Shown in pieces: positions 25,724 to 34,595 of a DNA stretch of 64,000 bases. The translations under genes were made by a program, and so were the position numbers. The stretch lies in NCBI RefSeq assembly GCF_000308655.1, contig NZ_BAGC01000010.1:48302-112301 (forward strand), in the 5' to 3' direction. This DNA comes from Nocardia niigatensis NBRC 100131 (GTDB lineage Bacteria; Actinomycetota; Actinomycetes; Mycobacteriales; Mycobacteriaceae). The notes below the pieces were generated by a model that was not told where the DNA came from, did no database searches, and saw only the letters and a list, made by a program, of their open reading frames with translations. Each line of letters starts with the position of its first letter. The first letter of the stretch is position 1.

Positions 25724-26905
25724 CTAGGCCGTGGGCCGGTAGAAGCCGAGGAATCGCATCCCGATGTTCTCGGTCCGGATCGGCCCGACCTGAACCGGAT
25801 CACCTGCCTCGATCAGTTGCCCGTTCCCGATCACCATGGCGACATGGCCGTCCCACACCGCCAGATCTCCGGGCATCAAGTCCCCTGGACCGATTCGCGC
25901 GTGTCCGTACCCCTGCTCCTGCGCCAGCCGCGGCAGTGAAACGCCCGCCTGCGCGTAGGCCCACTGGGTCAGGCCACTGCAGTCCATCCCCACCCCGGGC
26001 GTCTCCCCGCCCCACGCGTACGGGGTCCCCACCGCGCTCAACGCATTCCGAACCGCATCCGCCGCGCGCTGATTCGGCGCCTCGACGGTGCTCCCGTCCG
26101 GCAGCGTCACCTGTACCCCGCCCCCTTGCGCCCGCGTGATCGTCGAATCATGGCTGCGATCAGAGGTCTTCGGCGTCGTCACCGACGCCGGATCGGTGTG
26201 CGGTCCGCCCGGCGAGGAACCGGACCCGAGCAGCGCGTCCCCGGCCGCCGCGATCGTGTCCCCGGCGGCGGCGACCGTGCCCCCGGCCGCCGCGATGCTC
26301 GGCTCAGCCCACGGCGCGCCATCCATCGGCAGGCTCGCCGCCGGCACGACCACCGCCTCGCCCGACCCGTCGGCGGCGGGCGTCACCCGACCGGACGCCG
26401 GGACCGGCCGGGCCAGCTCCCGCAGCGCCGCCGCCTCCGAATCCAGTTCGGCCCGTACCCGCTCGACCACCCGCATGGCCCGCCCAACGTGATCGATCGC
26501 CGACTCCACGAGGGCCGCGACGCCGCCCGCGGTCACCGCGTTCGCCCCGAGCGCCTCCGCCTCGGCCGTGAACGACCGCAGAATCTCCTCCACCTCCCGC
26601 CGCCCGGCCGCCGCCTCCGCGTCCGCCCGCTCCACGATCGCCGCCATGCCCCGCCCCCGCTCCGAAACCGTTGCGCCCGAAGTCCGCACCCGCAGCGCCT
26701 CATCCAAGGCCGCATCCCCGGCCCGCCCCCGCCACGCGTCGTACATCCGATCGATCCCCGCCCGGTTCTCGGCCTGCACCTGATCCACGGCGGCGGATAC
26801 CGCCCGCAACACCCCGGCCGCCCCCGACCCGCCCCCGGCCCCGAAACTCCGCAGCAGATCGACGATCGGCTCCGCCAACGCCCCCACATCCGGCTCCCCG
26901 CTCAT
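25724..26905 (-). CDS. NlpC/P60 peptidoglycan hydrolase with type VII-like N-terminal helices
   Basis: 393 residues from ATG 26905. The first 170 residues are helical (IVDLLRSFG, RMYDAWRGRAGDAALDEALR, a WxG-like turn), resembling ESX substrate helical bundles; a flexible Ala/Gly/Pro region (about 175-270) follows, then the C40 peptidase domain: Cys at about 309 (GMDCSGLTQWAYAQAG), His at about 354 (WDGHVAMVIGNG) and a polar third residue nearby. There is no Sec signal, so export through a type VII system is inferred from the helical domain and the EspC-like neighbour. It probably cleaves peptidoglycan stem peptides. Confidence 0.85.
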   Translation of the reverse strand: MSGEPDVGALAEPIVDLLRSFGAGGGSGAAGVLRAVSAAVDQVQAENRAGIDRMYDAWRGRAGDAALDEALRVRTSGATVSERGRGMAAIVERADAEAAAGRREVEEILRSFTAEAEALGANAVTAGGVAALVESAIDHVGRAMRVVERVRAELDSEAAALRELARPVPASGRVTPAADGSGEAVVVPAASLPMDGAPWAEPSIAAAGGTVAAAGDTIAAAGDALLGSGSSPGGPHTDPASVTTPKTSDRSHDSTITRAQGGGVQVTLPDGSTVEAPNQRAADAVRNALSAVGTPYAWGGETPGVGMDCSGLTQWAYAQAGVSLPRLAQEQGYGHARIGPGDLMPGDLAVWDGHVAMVIGNGQLIEAGDPVQVGPIRTENIGMRFLGFYRPTA

Positions 26906-27077
26906 CCGCCCGCCCCCGTCCGAGTCCCCCTGCGCTCCCGCCTCTTTCGATCCACCCCGCCGCACCGCCCCGGCGCGCGCCCCGAGCCCGCCGAGCCTGG
27001 CGCCGGGCGGTCGATGGCCGGCGGTGGACGCCCGCCGGCGAGTTGTTCTGCCGCCCAGGGGATGTCCGCTGCGGCTG

Positions 27078-27395
27078 TCATGCGCTCAACTCCGGGGCCG
27101 CGAGCGTGGCGGCGTACGCGCCGTCGTGGGCGGTGTAGGCGGTCGTCGCGGTGCCGGTCGCGGCGCTCATGGCGACCAGGGCGGCCGCGACCTCGCCGAG
27201 GTCGGTGACGTGGGTGGCGTGGGCCTCGGCGTAGGCGGTGAGGAAGTCGGCGCCGATGAGGCCGAAGGCGGGGGCGAGTAGGCCGGGGGCGGCGGTGGCG
27301 GCGTGTGTGGTGGCGGCGGTGAGCTCCGCCGCGAGGACGGTGGTGGTCGTCGCGTAGGCGGTGAGACCGTCGGGATGGATCGAGAGGCGGTGCAT
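27078..27395 (-). CDS. EspC-like ESX secretion-associated protein
   Basis: 105 residues, ATG at 27395 with GGGGGC upstream; the ATG at 27410 is an alternative. The start HRLSIHPDGLTAYA and the following Ala/Thr-rich helices match the EspC family (PF10824), small helical proteins co-secreted by ESX systems. No core ESX component (EccC, MycP) is in this window, so the cassette with the NlpC/P60 protein and YbaB-like genes would depend on an ESX machine encoded elsewhere. Confidence 0.75.
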   Translation of the reverse strand: MHRLSIHPDGLTAYATTTTVLAAELTAATTHAATAAPGLLAPAFGLIGADFLTAYAEAHATHVTDLGEVAAALVAMSAATGTATTAYTAHDGAYAATLAAPELSA

Positions 27396-27520
27396 GAATG
27401 CCCCCTTCATGCCGGTCGTGGATCGGATGTGGTCCACGGGCTTGGACGCGGGGCGGGGGCGGGTGGTTCCCGGGGTGGAGGAAATCAGCCGGGCGGGGAT
27501 CGTGGATGGCCGTGCTGACC

Positions 27521-27526
27521 TATGGT
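27521..27526 (+). promoter_or_regulatory. -10 box of a leaderless upp transcript
   Basis: TATGGT ends 6 nt before the upp ATG at 27533. Confidence 0.52.
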
Positions 27527-27532
27527 TTTCGT

Positions 27533-28156
27533 ATGCGCACACTCGTCGTGGACCACCCGCTCGCTGCCGCATTGCTGACCACGATGCGAGATGCCCGGAC
27601 GACCAATCCGACATTCCGGGCCGCGCTCCGGGACCTGACCGGGATCCTGGTGTACGAGGCCATGCGGGATGCCCCGGTGGAGCGCTTCCCGATCGCCACG
27701 CCGGTGGCCGCCGCGGAGGGGACCCGGCTGAATGCGCCGCCCCTGCTGGTGCCGGTGCTGCGCGCGGGACTCGGCATGGTGGAGACCGCCGAGAACCTGA
27801 TTCCCGATGTGCGGATCGGATTCGTGGGGCTGGCCCGTGACGAGGAGACGCATCAGCCGACGCCCTACATGGAGTCGCTACCCGACGACCTGTCCGACAC
27901 CCCGGTCATGGTGCTCGACCCCATGCTCGCCACCGGCGGTTCCATGGTCTACACCCTGGACCTGCTGGCCGCCCGCAATGCCCGCGACGTCACGGTGCTG
28001 TGCGTGGTCGCCGCGCCGGAAGGCATTGCCGCTCTGGAGAAGTCGGGCCACGCCAGGCTTCTGGTCACCGCCTCGGTGGACCTCGGCCTCAACTCCGACG
28101 CCTACATCGTCCCCGGTCTCGGTGACGCGGGTGATCGCCAATTCGGCCCCCGCTGA
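27533..28156 (+). CDS. upp: Uracil phosphoribosyltransferase
   Basis: 207 residues, normal for the family. The PRPP-binding loop is the variant [14 protein letters not shown] (about residues 122-135), and the uracil-binding C-terminus ends ...[15 protein letters not shown]. Other family blocks are LRAGLGMV and [12 protein letters not shown]. It converts uracil and PRPP to UMP, completing salvage of the uracil released by deoA. It is divergent from the EspC-like cassette. In-frame codons upstream lack homology; the leaderless promoter supports the ATG at 27533. Confidence 0.97.
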   Translation: MRTLVVDHPLAAALLTTMRDARTTNPTFRAALRDLTGILVYEAMRDAPVERFPIATPVAAAEGTRLNAPPLLVPVLRAGLGMVETAENLIPDVRIGFVGLARDEETHQPTPYMESLPDDLSDTPVMVLDPMLATGGSMVYTLDLLAARNARDVTVLCVVAAPEGIAALEKSGHARLLVTASVDLGLNSDAYIVPGLGDAGDRQFGPR

Positions 28157-28198
28157 ATCACTCGACGCGAGGCCGAAGCGAAATCACCGGGGGCCGAA
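28142..28198. repeat. Inverted repeat with direct repeats at the 3' end of upp
   Basis: TTCGGCCCCCG (28142-28152) and CGGGGGCCGAA (28188-28198) are perfect 11-base complements separated by 35 bases. GGCCGAAGCGAAATCA (28171-28186) is repeated as GCCGAAGCGAATCA (28194-28207). A terminator with a long loop is possible. Confidence 0.5.
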
Positions 28199-28203
28199 GC
28201 GAA

Positions 28204-28620
28204 TCAGAGGGCGACGCAGGCCGATCCGAGGTTGATGCCGGTGCCGATGTCGACGGGCTGCCGGATCTGAGCGGTCGCGTTCGGCTGGACGGCGTAGATG
28301 TAGGTGGGCTTCGTCGAGGATGGCGTCCAGGTGGCCTTCGCGACGCCGCCGGAGGGCTTCGCCTCGGCGAATCCGCTGGGCCCCTGGCCTTCCTCGAAGA
28401 AGTAGACCGTCTGGCTGTCGTCGTCCACCGTCACGGTCACGGTGTACGAGCAGGTCGTTCCGTACCGGTGGGCGCCGAGGGTGGTCGCGGGCGCGATCGC
28501 GATGCTGGTGACGGTCGCCGAGGCCGGTGCGGCCAGGGCGGTCACGCTCACGGCGACACCGAGTGCCGCCGCGCCCGCGAAGACGCCTTTCATCATGGGA
28601 GACTTGCGAATTCGCGTCAT
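28204..28620 (-). CDS. Small secreted protein, immunoglobulin-like fold predicted
   Basis: 138 residues, ATG at 28620 after GGAGA. A clear Sec signal peptide (basic MTRIRKSPMMKG, hydrophobic core, cleavage near ASA at about 35) leads into an all-beta domain with two Cys (about 57 and 135) suited to a disulfide, TVTVTVDDDSQTVYFFEEGQG strands and a C-terminal INLGSACVAL. It resembles the short extracellular Ig-like proteins common in Nocardia, but I know no specific function. Monocistronic between upp and the phosphosugar mutase. Confidence 0.75.
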   Translation of the reverse strand: MTRIRKSPMMKGVFAGAAALGVAVSVTALAAPASATVTSIAIAPATTLGAHRYGTTCSYTVTVTVDDDSQTVYFFEEGQGPSGFAEAKPSGGVAKATWTPSSTKPTYIYAVQPNATAQIRQPVDIGTGINLGSACVAL

Positions 28621-28746
28621 GGTGTATCGATCTCCTGCCTGGGGGTCCGGAATCGAACTCATGGTTCATTCGTCGGATGATCCCCAGAGATCGTTAGCGG
28701 CGGTAGCGGCCCCCAAAACTGGGGGCAGGCCACCGATGCGGTCCGT

Positions 28747-30297
28747 TCAGAGCTTCTCGCAGAACTGCCGCATCTCGGAGAGTCGTTGCGCCGCAGCGAT
28801 CTTCGCGGTCGAGAGCGTCGAGCGATCCGTCACCGGCACGAAGGTTTCCAGATAACACTTGAGCTTCGGCTCGGTCCCGGACGGCCGGATCACCAACCGC
28901 AGCGTCGGACCCTCGAAAACCAGTGCGTCGGTACGCATCTGCCCGCGCAGCTGACCCATATCGGTGCAGCTCACCGCCTCCCCGGCGATCTCCGCCGGCG
29001 GCAGCTCCCGCAGCCGCGCCACCGCGGCCGCTGCTGCACCGGCATCCGGCAGCCGCAGCGACACCTGATCACCGGCGTGCACACCGAATTCGACCGCGTA
29101 GTCGTCGAGGGCATCGAGCAGCGTCCGGCCCTCCGCCTTCGTCTGCGCCATCAGATCGGCCGCGACGACCGCGGCGGAGATCCCGTCCTTGTCGCGCACC
29201 GCGGCCGGGTCCACGCAGTGCCCGATCGCCTCCTCGTACGCGTACACCAGCCCCGCACCCGCCCGGGCCAGCCACTTGAATCCGGTCAGCGTCTCCGCGT
29301 ACCGCGCCCCACGGGCGGGAGCCAGCTTGCTCAACAGCCGTGACGACACGATGGTCGTGGCCACCAGCGAATCGGGTGCGGCCGTCCGCAACACGAAATC
29401 GCCCAGCAGCACCCCGGTTTCGTCGCCGCGCAGCATCCGCCACCCGGCGGGCCCCCGTACTCCGAGGGCGCAGCGATCGGCGTCCGGATCGAGCGCGATG
29501 GCGATATCCGCGTCCAGGCGGTCGGCCAGGGCGAGCAGCAGATCCGACGCCCCCGGCTCCTCGGGATTCGGGAACGCCACCGTCGGAAAATCGGGATCCG
29601 GCGCGAATTGCTCGGTGACCACCAGCACTTCACTGAAGCCGGCGGCCCGGAGCGCGGCCACCGCCAGTTCCCCGCCGACACCGTGCATGGCGGTCAGCGC
29701 GATCCGGATGTCACTGCGTTGCCGAGCCGCGCCGCCGATCAGGCTGGGCAGCAAAGCGACCCGGGCCAGATAGCGGCGGACGATCTCCTCGCCCAGCTCC
29801 TCCTCGGGCGTGCCCGCGGGCAGTCCCAGCATGCTCGGATCCGGGGCGGTCGGGCCGGGGTCGGTGCGGGGAATCCGCCCGGTGACAGCGTCGATACACC
29901 GCTCGATCTCGGCGTCCGCGGGCGGGACGAGCTGGGAGCCGCCGTCGAGATAGACCTTGTAGCCGTTGTCGCTCGCGGGATTGTGGGAGGCGGTGATCTG
30001 CACTCCCGCAACAGCTTTCAGCTCACGGACCGCGAAGGCCACCACCGGCGTGGGCAGGGGGCGGGGGAGCGTGAGCACCGAGAACCCGGCCGCCGCGAAG
30101 ACTTCCGCCGTCGCGGCGGCGAATTCGGCGGAGCCATGGCGGGCGTCACGGCCCACGATCACCAGTCCGCCACCCAGGCAGCGGTCGCGCAGCCAGGCGG
30201 CGATACCGGCGGACGCCCGCGACACGGTGTCCACGTTCATGCCGTCCGGGCCGTCCTGGAGCGGACCGCGCAGCCCGGCGGTTCCGAAGCGCAGCAT
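28747..30297 (-). CDS. pmmB: Phospho-sugar mutase (PmmB / phosphopentomutase-like)
   Basis: 516 residues of the alpha-D-phosphohexomutase family. Its hallmarks are the active-site serine loop QITASHNPASDNGYKVY, the metal loop ALDPDADRCALG, the sugar-binding YEEAIGH and the phosphate-binding RPSGTEPKLKCYLE. It follows the purine nucleoside phosphorylase by 10 bases and is surrounded by nucleoside salvage genes, so its likely job is interconverting (deoxy)ribose 1- and 5-phosphates; the historic name PmmB implies phosphomannomutase, which the sequence cannot exclude. Confidence 0.9.
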   Translation of the reverse strand: MLRFGTAGLRGPLQDGPDGMNVDTVSRASAGIAAWLRDRCLGGGLVIVGRDARHGSAEFAAATAEVFAAAGFSVLTLPRPLPTPVVAFAVRELKAVAGVQITASHNPASDNGYKVYLDGGSQLVPPADAEIERCIDAVTGRIPRTDPGPTAPDPSMLGLPAGTPEEELGEEIVRRYLARVALLPSLIGGAARQRSDIRIALTAMHGVGGELAVAALRAAGFSEVLVVTEQFAPDPDFPTVAFPNPEEPGASDLLLALADRLDADIAIALDPDADRCALGVRGPAGWRMLRGDETGVLLGDFVLRTAAPDSLVATTIVSSRLLSKLAPARGARYAETLTGFKWLARAGAGLVYAYEEAIGHCVDPAAVRDKDGISAAVVAADLMAQTKAEGRTLLDALDDYAVEFGVHAGDQVSLRLPDAGAAAAAVARLRELPPAEIAGEAVSCTDMGQLRGQMRTDALVFEGPTLRLVIRPSGTEPKLKCYLETFVPVTDRSTLSTAKIAAAQRLSEMRQFCEKL

Positions 30298-30307
30298 CCC
30301 GGCGCGC

Positions 30308-31111
30308 CTAGAGGCGTTCCAGCACGCTGCGCAGCAGTTTGCCCAATCGCGGTGCGGCGGCGTGGCCTTCGGCCAGCACTTCGGCGTGCGACAGGTGCGC
30401 GCCGGTGACCCCGGCGGCCAGGTTGGTGACCAGCGAGATGCCGAGCACCTTGGCTCCGCCCTCGCGGCAGGCGATGGCCTCGAGCACGGTGGACATGCCG
30501 ACCAGGTCCGCGCCCATGGTGCGCAGCATGCGGATCTCGGCGGGGGTCTCGTACTGCGGCCCGGTCAGGCCCGCGTACACGCCCTCGGTCAGGCTGGGGT
30601 CGAGTTCCTTTGCCAGCGCCCGCAATTCGGGATCCCAGGCGTCGACGAGGTCGACGAAGTGCGCGCCCTCGATGGGAGTACGACCGGTCAGATTGATGTG
30701 GTCGTTGATGAGCACCGCCTCGCCGACCGACAGTCCGTCGCGAATGCCGCCCGCGGCATTGGTCAGCAGCACGGTCTGCGCGCCCGCGGCCAGCGCGGTA
30801 CGCACGTTGTGGACGACCTGGCTCGGCGCATGGCCCTCGTAGAGATGCTGACGGCCCATGAGCAGCAGCACCGGCGCGTCACCGACCGTGACGGAGTGAA
30901 TGGTGCCCTGATGCCCCTGTGCGGTGGGCGACCCGAATCCCGGCACCTCGGCCATGGGAATCGACGTCGCCGGCTCACCGATCTCGGCGGCAGCCTCCTG
31001 CCAGCCGGACCCCAGCACCACGGCAATCCGGTGCTGCTGCACTCCCGTTCGTTGCGCAATGGCTTCGGCGGCTAGTTCGGAAACCCCGCCCATGGCCTTC
31101 TCGGCTAGCAT
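30308..31111 (-). CDS. deoD: Purine nucleoside phosphorylase
   Basis: 267 residues from ATG 31111, supported by a TAGGGT -10 box 7 nt upstream; a GTG 9 bases earlier falls inside that box region. It is the trimeric, 6-oxopurine type: GSGWQ at the N-terminus (phosphate Ser), [18 protein letters not shown] and [30 protein letters not shown], with VTNLAAG supplying the base-binding Asn. It releases hypoxanthine or guanine plus (deoxy)ribose 1-phosphate. Operon with the sugar mutase. M. tuberculosis calls the same gene deoD although its type is closer to punA. Confidence 0.95.
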   Translation of the reverse strand: MLAEKAMGGVSELAAEAIAQRTGVQQHRIAVVLGSGWQEAAAEIGEPATSIPMAEVPGFGSPTAQGHQGTIHSVTVGDAPVLLLMGRQHLYEGHAPSQVVHNVRTALAAGAQTVLLTNAAGGIRDGLSVGEAVLINDHINLTGRTPIEGAHFVDLVDAWDPELRALAKELDPSLTEGVYAGLTGPQYETPAEIRMLRTMGADLVGMSTVLEAIACREGGAKVLGISLVTNLAAGVTGAHLSHAEVLAEGHAAAPRLGKLLRSVLERL

Positions 31112-31118
31112 GTCGCCC

Positions 31119-31124
31119 ACCCTA
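31119..31124 (-). promoter_or_regulatory. -10 box of the leaderless deoD-pmmB transcript
   Basis: On the minus strand TAGGGT lies 7 nt before the ATG at 31111. Confidence 0.52.
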
Positions 31125-31171
31125 GCCGTGTTTGATTGCCTCTGCTTCGCTACGGCGGGTTCGCCGGCTTG

Positions 31172-31210
31172 CTACCCGCGAGTAGAAACACCTGTTGAGA
31201 GCGCTACCCT
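31172..31210 (+). promoter_or_regulatory. Promoter with CTACCCGCGAGTAG palindrome
   Basis: CTACCCGCGAGTAG (31172-31185) is a near-perfect 14-bp palindrome at the expected -35 position of a leaderless promoter whose -10 box TACCCT (31205-31210) ends 6 nt before the ATG at 31217. The same palindrome type precedes accD5. Confidence 0.6.
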
Positions 31211-31216
31211 CTGCCC

Positions 31217-31921
31217 ATGCCGTATTTGAAGCGTGACGGGGACGTGTTCGTGCTGTTCCTCGGGACCGAGGGCCAGACCATCGACAGCGAGAACCGCTTC
31301 CATCCCGACTGGATCACCGAGGTCCACGCGCTGCTCGACGAGGTCGAGGCGTCCGAGGGCCCGGCAGCTCTGGTGGTCACCGCTGACGGCAAGTTCTTCT
31401 CCAACGGCCTCGACACCGACTGGCTGTTCGGCAATTTCGACCAGAACTGCTGGTATCTGGACCGCGTGCACTCGCTCTACAGCCGCCTGCTGGCTTTCGG
31501 TCTGCCCACGGTCGCCGCGGTGAACGGGCACGCTTTCGGCGCCGGCGCCATGCTCGCCACCTCCTGTGACTTCCGGGTCATGCGCGCCGACCGCGGTTTC
31601 TGGTGCCTGCCCGAGGTGCACCTGGGTATGCCGTTCACCGTCGCCATGAACGCGCTGCTGACCAACCGGCTGGTCAATCAGGTCGCGGTGGAGGCCATGA
31701 CCACCGGCCGCCGCTACGCCGCCGATGACGCCATCGTCGCCGGCATCGTGGATGCCAAGGCGGATGCTGACGTGTTGCTCGCCACCGCGATCGCGCGCGC
31801 CGACCTGCTCAAGGGCAACCGCAAGCCGAACCTGCCGGTCATCAAGCGCGCCCTGCACCAGCAGGCCCTGGCCGGGCTGGCCGTGGAGACCACCCCGGAA
31901 AACCTGGCCTTCAACCCGTAG
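31217..31921 (+). CDS. Enoyl-CoA hydratase/isomerase family protein
   Basis: 234 residues, shorter than typical 255-265-residue crotonases. The fold's landmarks are FFSNGLDTDWL (oxyanion-hole segment), AAVNGHAFGAGAMLATSCDFRVM (second oxyanion segment) and LPEVHLGMPF. In place of the two catalytic glutamates of true hydratases it has Ala/Gly-type residues in the first position (GHAFGAGAML), so it is more likely an isomerase-like member than a standard hydratase. Substrate unknown. Leaderless start with a candidate lipid-regulator palindrome upstream. Confidence 0.82.
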   Translation: MPYLKRDGDVFVLFLGTEGQTIDSENRFHPDWITEVHALLDEVEASEGPAALVVTADGKFFSNGLDTDWLFGNFDQNCWYLDRVHSLYSRLLAFGLPTVAAVNGHAFGAGAMLATSCDFRVMRADRGFWCLPEVHLGMPFTVAMNALLTNRLVNQVAVEAMTTGRRYAADDAIVAGIVDAKADADVLLATAIARADLLKGNRKPNLPVIKRALHQQALAGLAVETTPENLAFNP

Positions 31922-31986
31922 GGTCGGTTCCTTCCGGTTCGCGGACCTGCTGCGACAGAGTTGCGCGGCAGTGCGAGACTGTTGGG

Positions 31987-33282
31987 ATGTCACCATCGCG
32001 CAACGGCGATGACCGGAGATCCTGCGTACCGATCGGTCGGCACGACTCGTCCGTGTCGTCGTCGAGCGCTGCCGTGGCCTCGCCGGATCCGGCCCTGCTC
32101 GCCGCGGCCGACGCGGCCATCGCCGGATACCGCGACCAATTGATCGCCCTCTCCCATGACATTCACGCCGAACCCGAACTGGCCTTCGAGGAATTCCGCA
32201 GCGTCGCAAAGACAATCGAGCCGCTGCGGGAACGTGGATTCCGGATCGAATCCGGCGTGGCCGAGCTGCCGACCGCATTCACCGCCGAATACGGCAGCGG
32301 AGACCTGGTAGTCGGTATTTGCGCGGAATACGACGCGCTCCCCGAAATCGGCCACGCCTGCGGCCACAACATCATCGCCGCCGCCGGTGTCGGCGCGGCC
32401 CTCGGCCTGGCCGCGGTCGCCGACGCCTGCGGCATCACGGTGAAGGTGCTCGGCACGCCCGCCGAGGAGTCCGGCGGCGGCAAGGTGCTCATGCTCGACC
32501 GCGGCGTCTTCGACGATGTCGCCATGGCCATGATGGTGCATCCGGGCCCGGAAGATATCGCCGGTGCGCATTCCCTGGCCCTCGCCGATGTGTCGGTGCT
32601 TTTCCACGGCCGTGAATCGCATGCCAGCGCCGCCCCGCAATACGGGCGGAATGCCCTCGACGCGGTGACCGTCGCGCAAGTTGCTTTGGGTTTGCTACGT
32701 CAACATCTGCTGCCCGGACAGCAGCTGCACGGTATAGTCGGATCGGGCGGCGTAGCCCCTAATATCGTGCCCGGTCACGCGGAACTGCTGTATTACCTAC
32801 GTGCGGTCGACTCCGCGACCCTCGATGATCTGATGCAACGAGCGTCGGCTTGTTTCGAGGCTGGTGCCCTGGCGACCGGATGCACACACGAAATCCGGAA
32901 GCTCGCGCCGACATATACCGAGCTCACTCCCGATAGCGGATTACTGTGTGCCTATCGCGAGCAGATAGTCGCACTCGGACGCGAGCCCATCGCCCCGGAA
33001 TTCGAGGCGGCACGGCCGCTGGGCAGCACCGATATGGGCAATATCACCAACGTCATCGCCGGTATTCATCCGGTCATCGGCATCGATGCCGGGGGCGCGG
33101 TGACCCACCAGCCCGCGTTCGCGGCCGCCGCCGTGAACGCGTCCGCCGATCGCGCCGTCCTGGACGGGGCAACGGCATTGGCTCGCACAGCGATACAGAT
33201 CGCAGGCGACAAATTGCACAGGGACAGGTTGTCGGAACGAGTCATTCAACGGCAGTTTCAGCGACAGGAGGACATTCGGTGA
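31987..33282 (+). CDS. amiB1: M20 family amidohydrolase (AmiB1-like)
   Basis: About 431 residues. The dinuclear-zinc M20 motifs are visible: EYDALPEIGHACGHN (ligands and the HACGH motif), GTPAEESGGGK (catalytic Glu pair) and the lid domain with SHASAAPQYGRNALD. Substrate is an N-acyl amino acid or a small peptide; closest group is PabB/AmiB. It corresponds by position and type to Rv3306c. The N-terminal 35 residues before ALLAAADAAIAGYR look disordered, so a later start (GTG 32053) is possible. It overlaps the next M20 gene by four bases (GTGA). Confidence 0.88.
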   Translation: MSPSRNGDDRRSCVPIGRHDSSVSSSSAAVASPDPALLAAADAAIAGYRDQLIALSHDIHAEPELAFEEFRSVAKTIEPLRERGFRIESGVAELPTAFTAEYGSGDLVVGICAEYDALPEIGHACGHNIIAAAGVGAALGLAAVADACGITVKVLGTPAEESGGGKVLMLDRGVFDDVAMAMMVHPGPEDIAGAHSLALADVSVLFHGRESHASAAPQYGRNALDAVTVAQVALGLLRQHLLPGQQLHGIVGSGGVAPNIVPGHAELLYYLRAVDSATLDDLMQRASACFEAGALATGCTHEIRKLAPTYTELTPDSGLLCAYREQIVALGREPIAPEFEAARPLGSTDMGNITNVIAGIHPVIGIDAGGAVTHQPAFAAAAVNASADRAVLDGATALARTAIQIAGDKLHRDRLSERVIQRQFQRQEDIR

Positions 33283-34532
33283 GCACAACCGGCCGGTCCG
33301 CGGCGCGCGTCAACGGACCACTGGCGGCGTCGTGCGTGAGCACGCAGACGCCGGCCGGCGCCGCGATGGAACCGGCGACCGGGCACGAGGCGGTGGAGTC
33401 CTGGCTCGCGGAGCACACGGACGACCTCATGGCGTGGCGCCGGCACATCCACGCCAACCCGGAGCTTTCCCGAACCGAGTTCGGCACCACCGAATTCGTG
33501 GAGTCGTGGCTGATCAAGGCCGGGCTCGAGCCGCGCAAGCTACCCAGCGGCACCGGCCTGATCGTCGATCTCGGCCCCGAGGGCCCGCGCATCGGCCTGC
33601 GCGCCGACATGGACGCGCTGCCGCTCCAGGAGTACACCGGGCTGCCGTTCGCCTCCACCGTGCCGGGCGTCTCGCACGCCTGCGGGCACGACGCGCACAC
33701 CACGATTCTGCTCGGCACCGCGCTGGCGCTGGCCGAGATGGACGAGCTTCCGGTCGGCGTGCGGCTGGTGTTCCAGCACGCCGAGGAGGTCATGCCCGGC
33801 GGCGCTGTCGACATGGTCGCCGCGGGCGCCATGGAAGACGTCTCGCGCATGTTCGCACTGCACTGCGACCCGCGGCTGGAGGTGGGCCGGGTCGGCATCC
33901 GGGTCGGCCCGATCACCTCGGCCGCCGACACCGTGGAGCTGGTGCTGGACTCGCCCGGCGGCCACACCTCCCGCCCGCACCTGACCAGCGACCTGGTCTA
34001 CGCCATCGGCACGGTCATCACCGGCCTGCCCGGCCTGCTCTCGCGCCGCATCGACCCGCGCACCAGCACAGTCATGGTGTGGGGCGCGGTGTCGGCGGGC
34101 AAGGCGCCCAACGCGATTCCGCAGACCGGCATGCTCACCGGCACCGTCCGCACCGGCGATCACGCCACCTGGTCGCTGCTCGAGCCCATGGTCCGCGAGA
34201 TCGTCGAGGGCCTGCTGGCGCCGACCGGCGTGCGCTACCAGCTCAACTACAAGCGCGGCGTGCCGCCGGTCGTCAACGACGAGCAGGCCGTGCGCATGTT
34301 CGAGGACGCCATCCGCGGTCTCGGCCCCGACGCCCTCGCCGACACCCCGCAGTCCGGCGGCGGCGAGGACTTCTCCTGGTACCTGGAGGAGGTCCCCGGG
34401 GCCATGGCCCGCCTGGGCGTCTGGTCCGGTCAGGGCGAGCAGCTCGATCTGCACCAGCCCACCTTCGACATCGACGAGCGCGCCCTCGCCGCCGGTGTCC
34501 GGGTCTTCACCAACATCGTGTTGAACGGCTGA
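33279..34532 (+). CDS. amiA1: M20D family amidohydrolase (AmiA1-like)
   Basis: 417 residues from a GTG overlapping the previous stop, with CAGGAGG upstream. It belongs to the hippurate hydrolase/IAA-amino acid hydrolase subgroup: WRRHIHANPELS, GLRADMDALPLQEYTGLPF, SHACGHDAHTTILLGTA, VFQHAEEVMPGGA and SGGGEDFSWYLE at the C-terminus carry the metal and catalytic residues. The first ~30 residues are poorly conserved. Tandem with AmiB1-like as in Rv3306c-Rv3305c; both probably deacylate N-acylated amino acids or peptidoglycan fragments in the cytosol. Confidence 0.9.
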   Translation: MSTTGRSAARVNGPLAASCVSTQTPAGAAMEPATGHEAVESWLAEHTDDLMAWRRHIHANPELSRTEFGTTEFVESWLIKAGLEPRKLPSGTGLIVDLGPEGPRIGLRADMDALPLQEYTGLPFASTVPGVSHACGHDAHTTILLGTALALAEMDELPVGVRLVFQHAEEVMPGGAVDMVAAGAMEDVSRMFALHCDPRLEVGRVGIRVGPITSAADTVELVLDSPGGHTSRPHLTSDLVYAIGTVITGLPGLLSRRIDPRTSTVMVWGAVSAGKAPNAIPQTGMLTGTVRTGDHATWSLLEPMVREIVEGLLAPTGVRYQLNYKRGVPPVVNDEQAVRMFEDAIRGLGPDALADTPQSGGGEDFSWYLEEVPGAMARLGVWSGQGEQLDLHQPTFDIDERALAAGVRVFTNIVLNG

Positions 34533-34548
34533 CCCCGCACAGCAGAGC

Positions 34549-34580
34549 AGCCGGGCCGCGCTGGAAAGTGCGGCCCGGCT
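34549..34580. terminator. Bidirectional terminator between amiA1 and PPOX gene
   Basis: AGCCGGGCCGC (34549-34559) and GCGGCCCGGCT (34570-34580) form a perfect 11-bp stem with a 10-nt loop. Confidence 0.82.
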
Positions 34581-34595
34581 TCATGTTTCGGGTAA

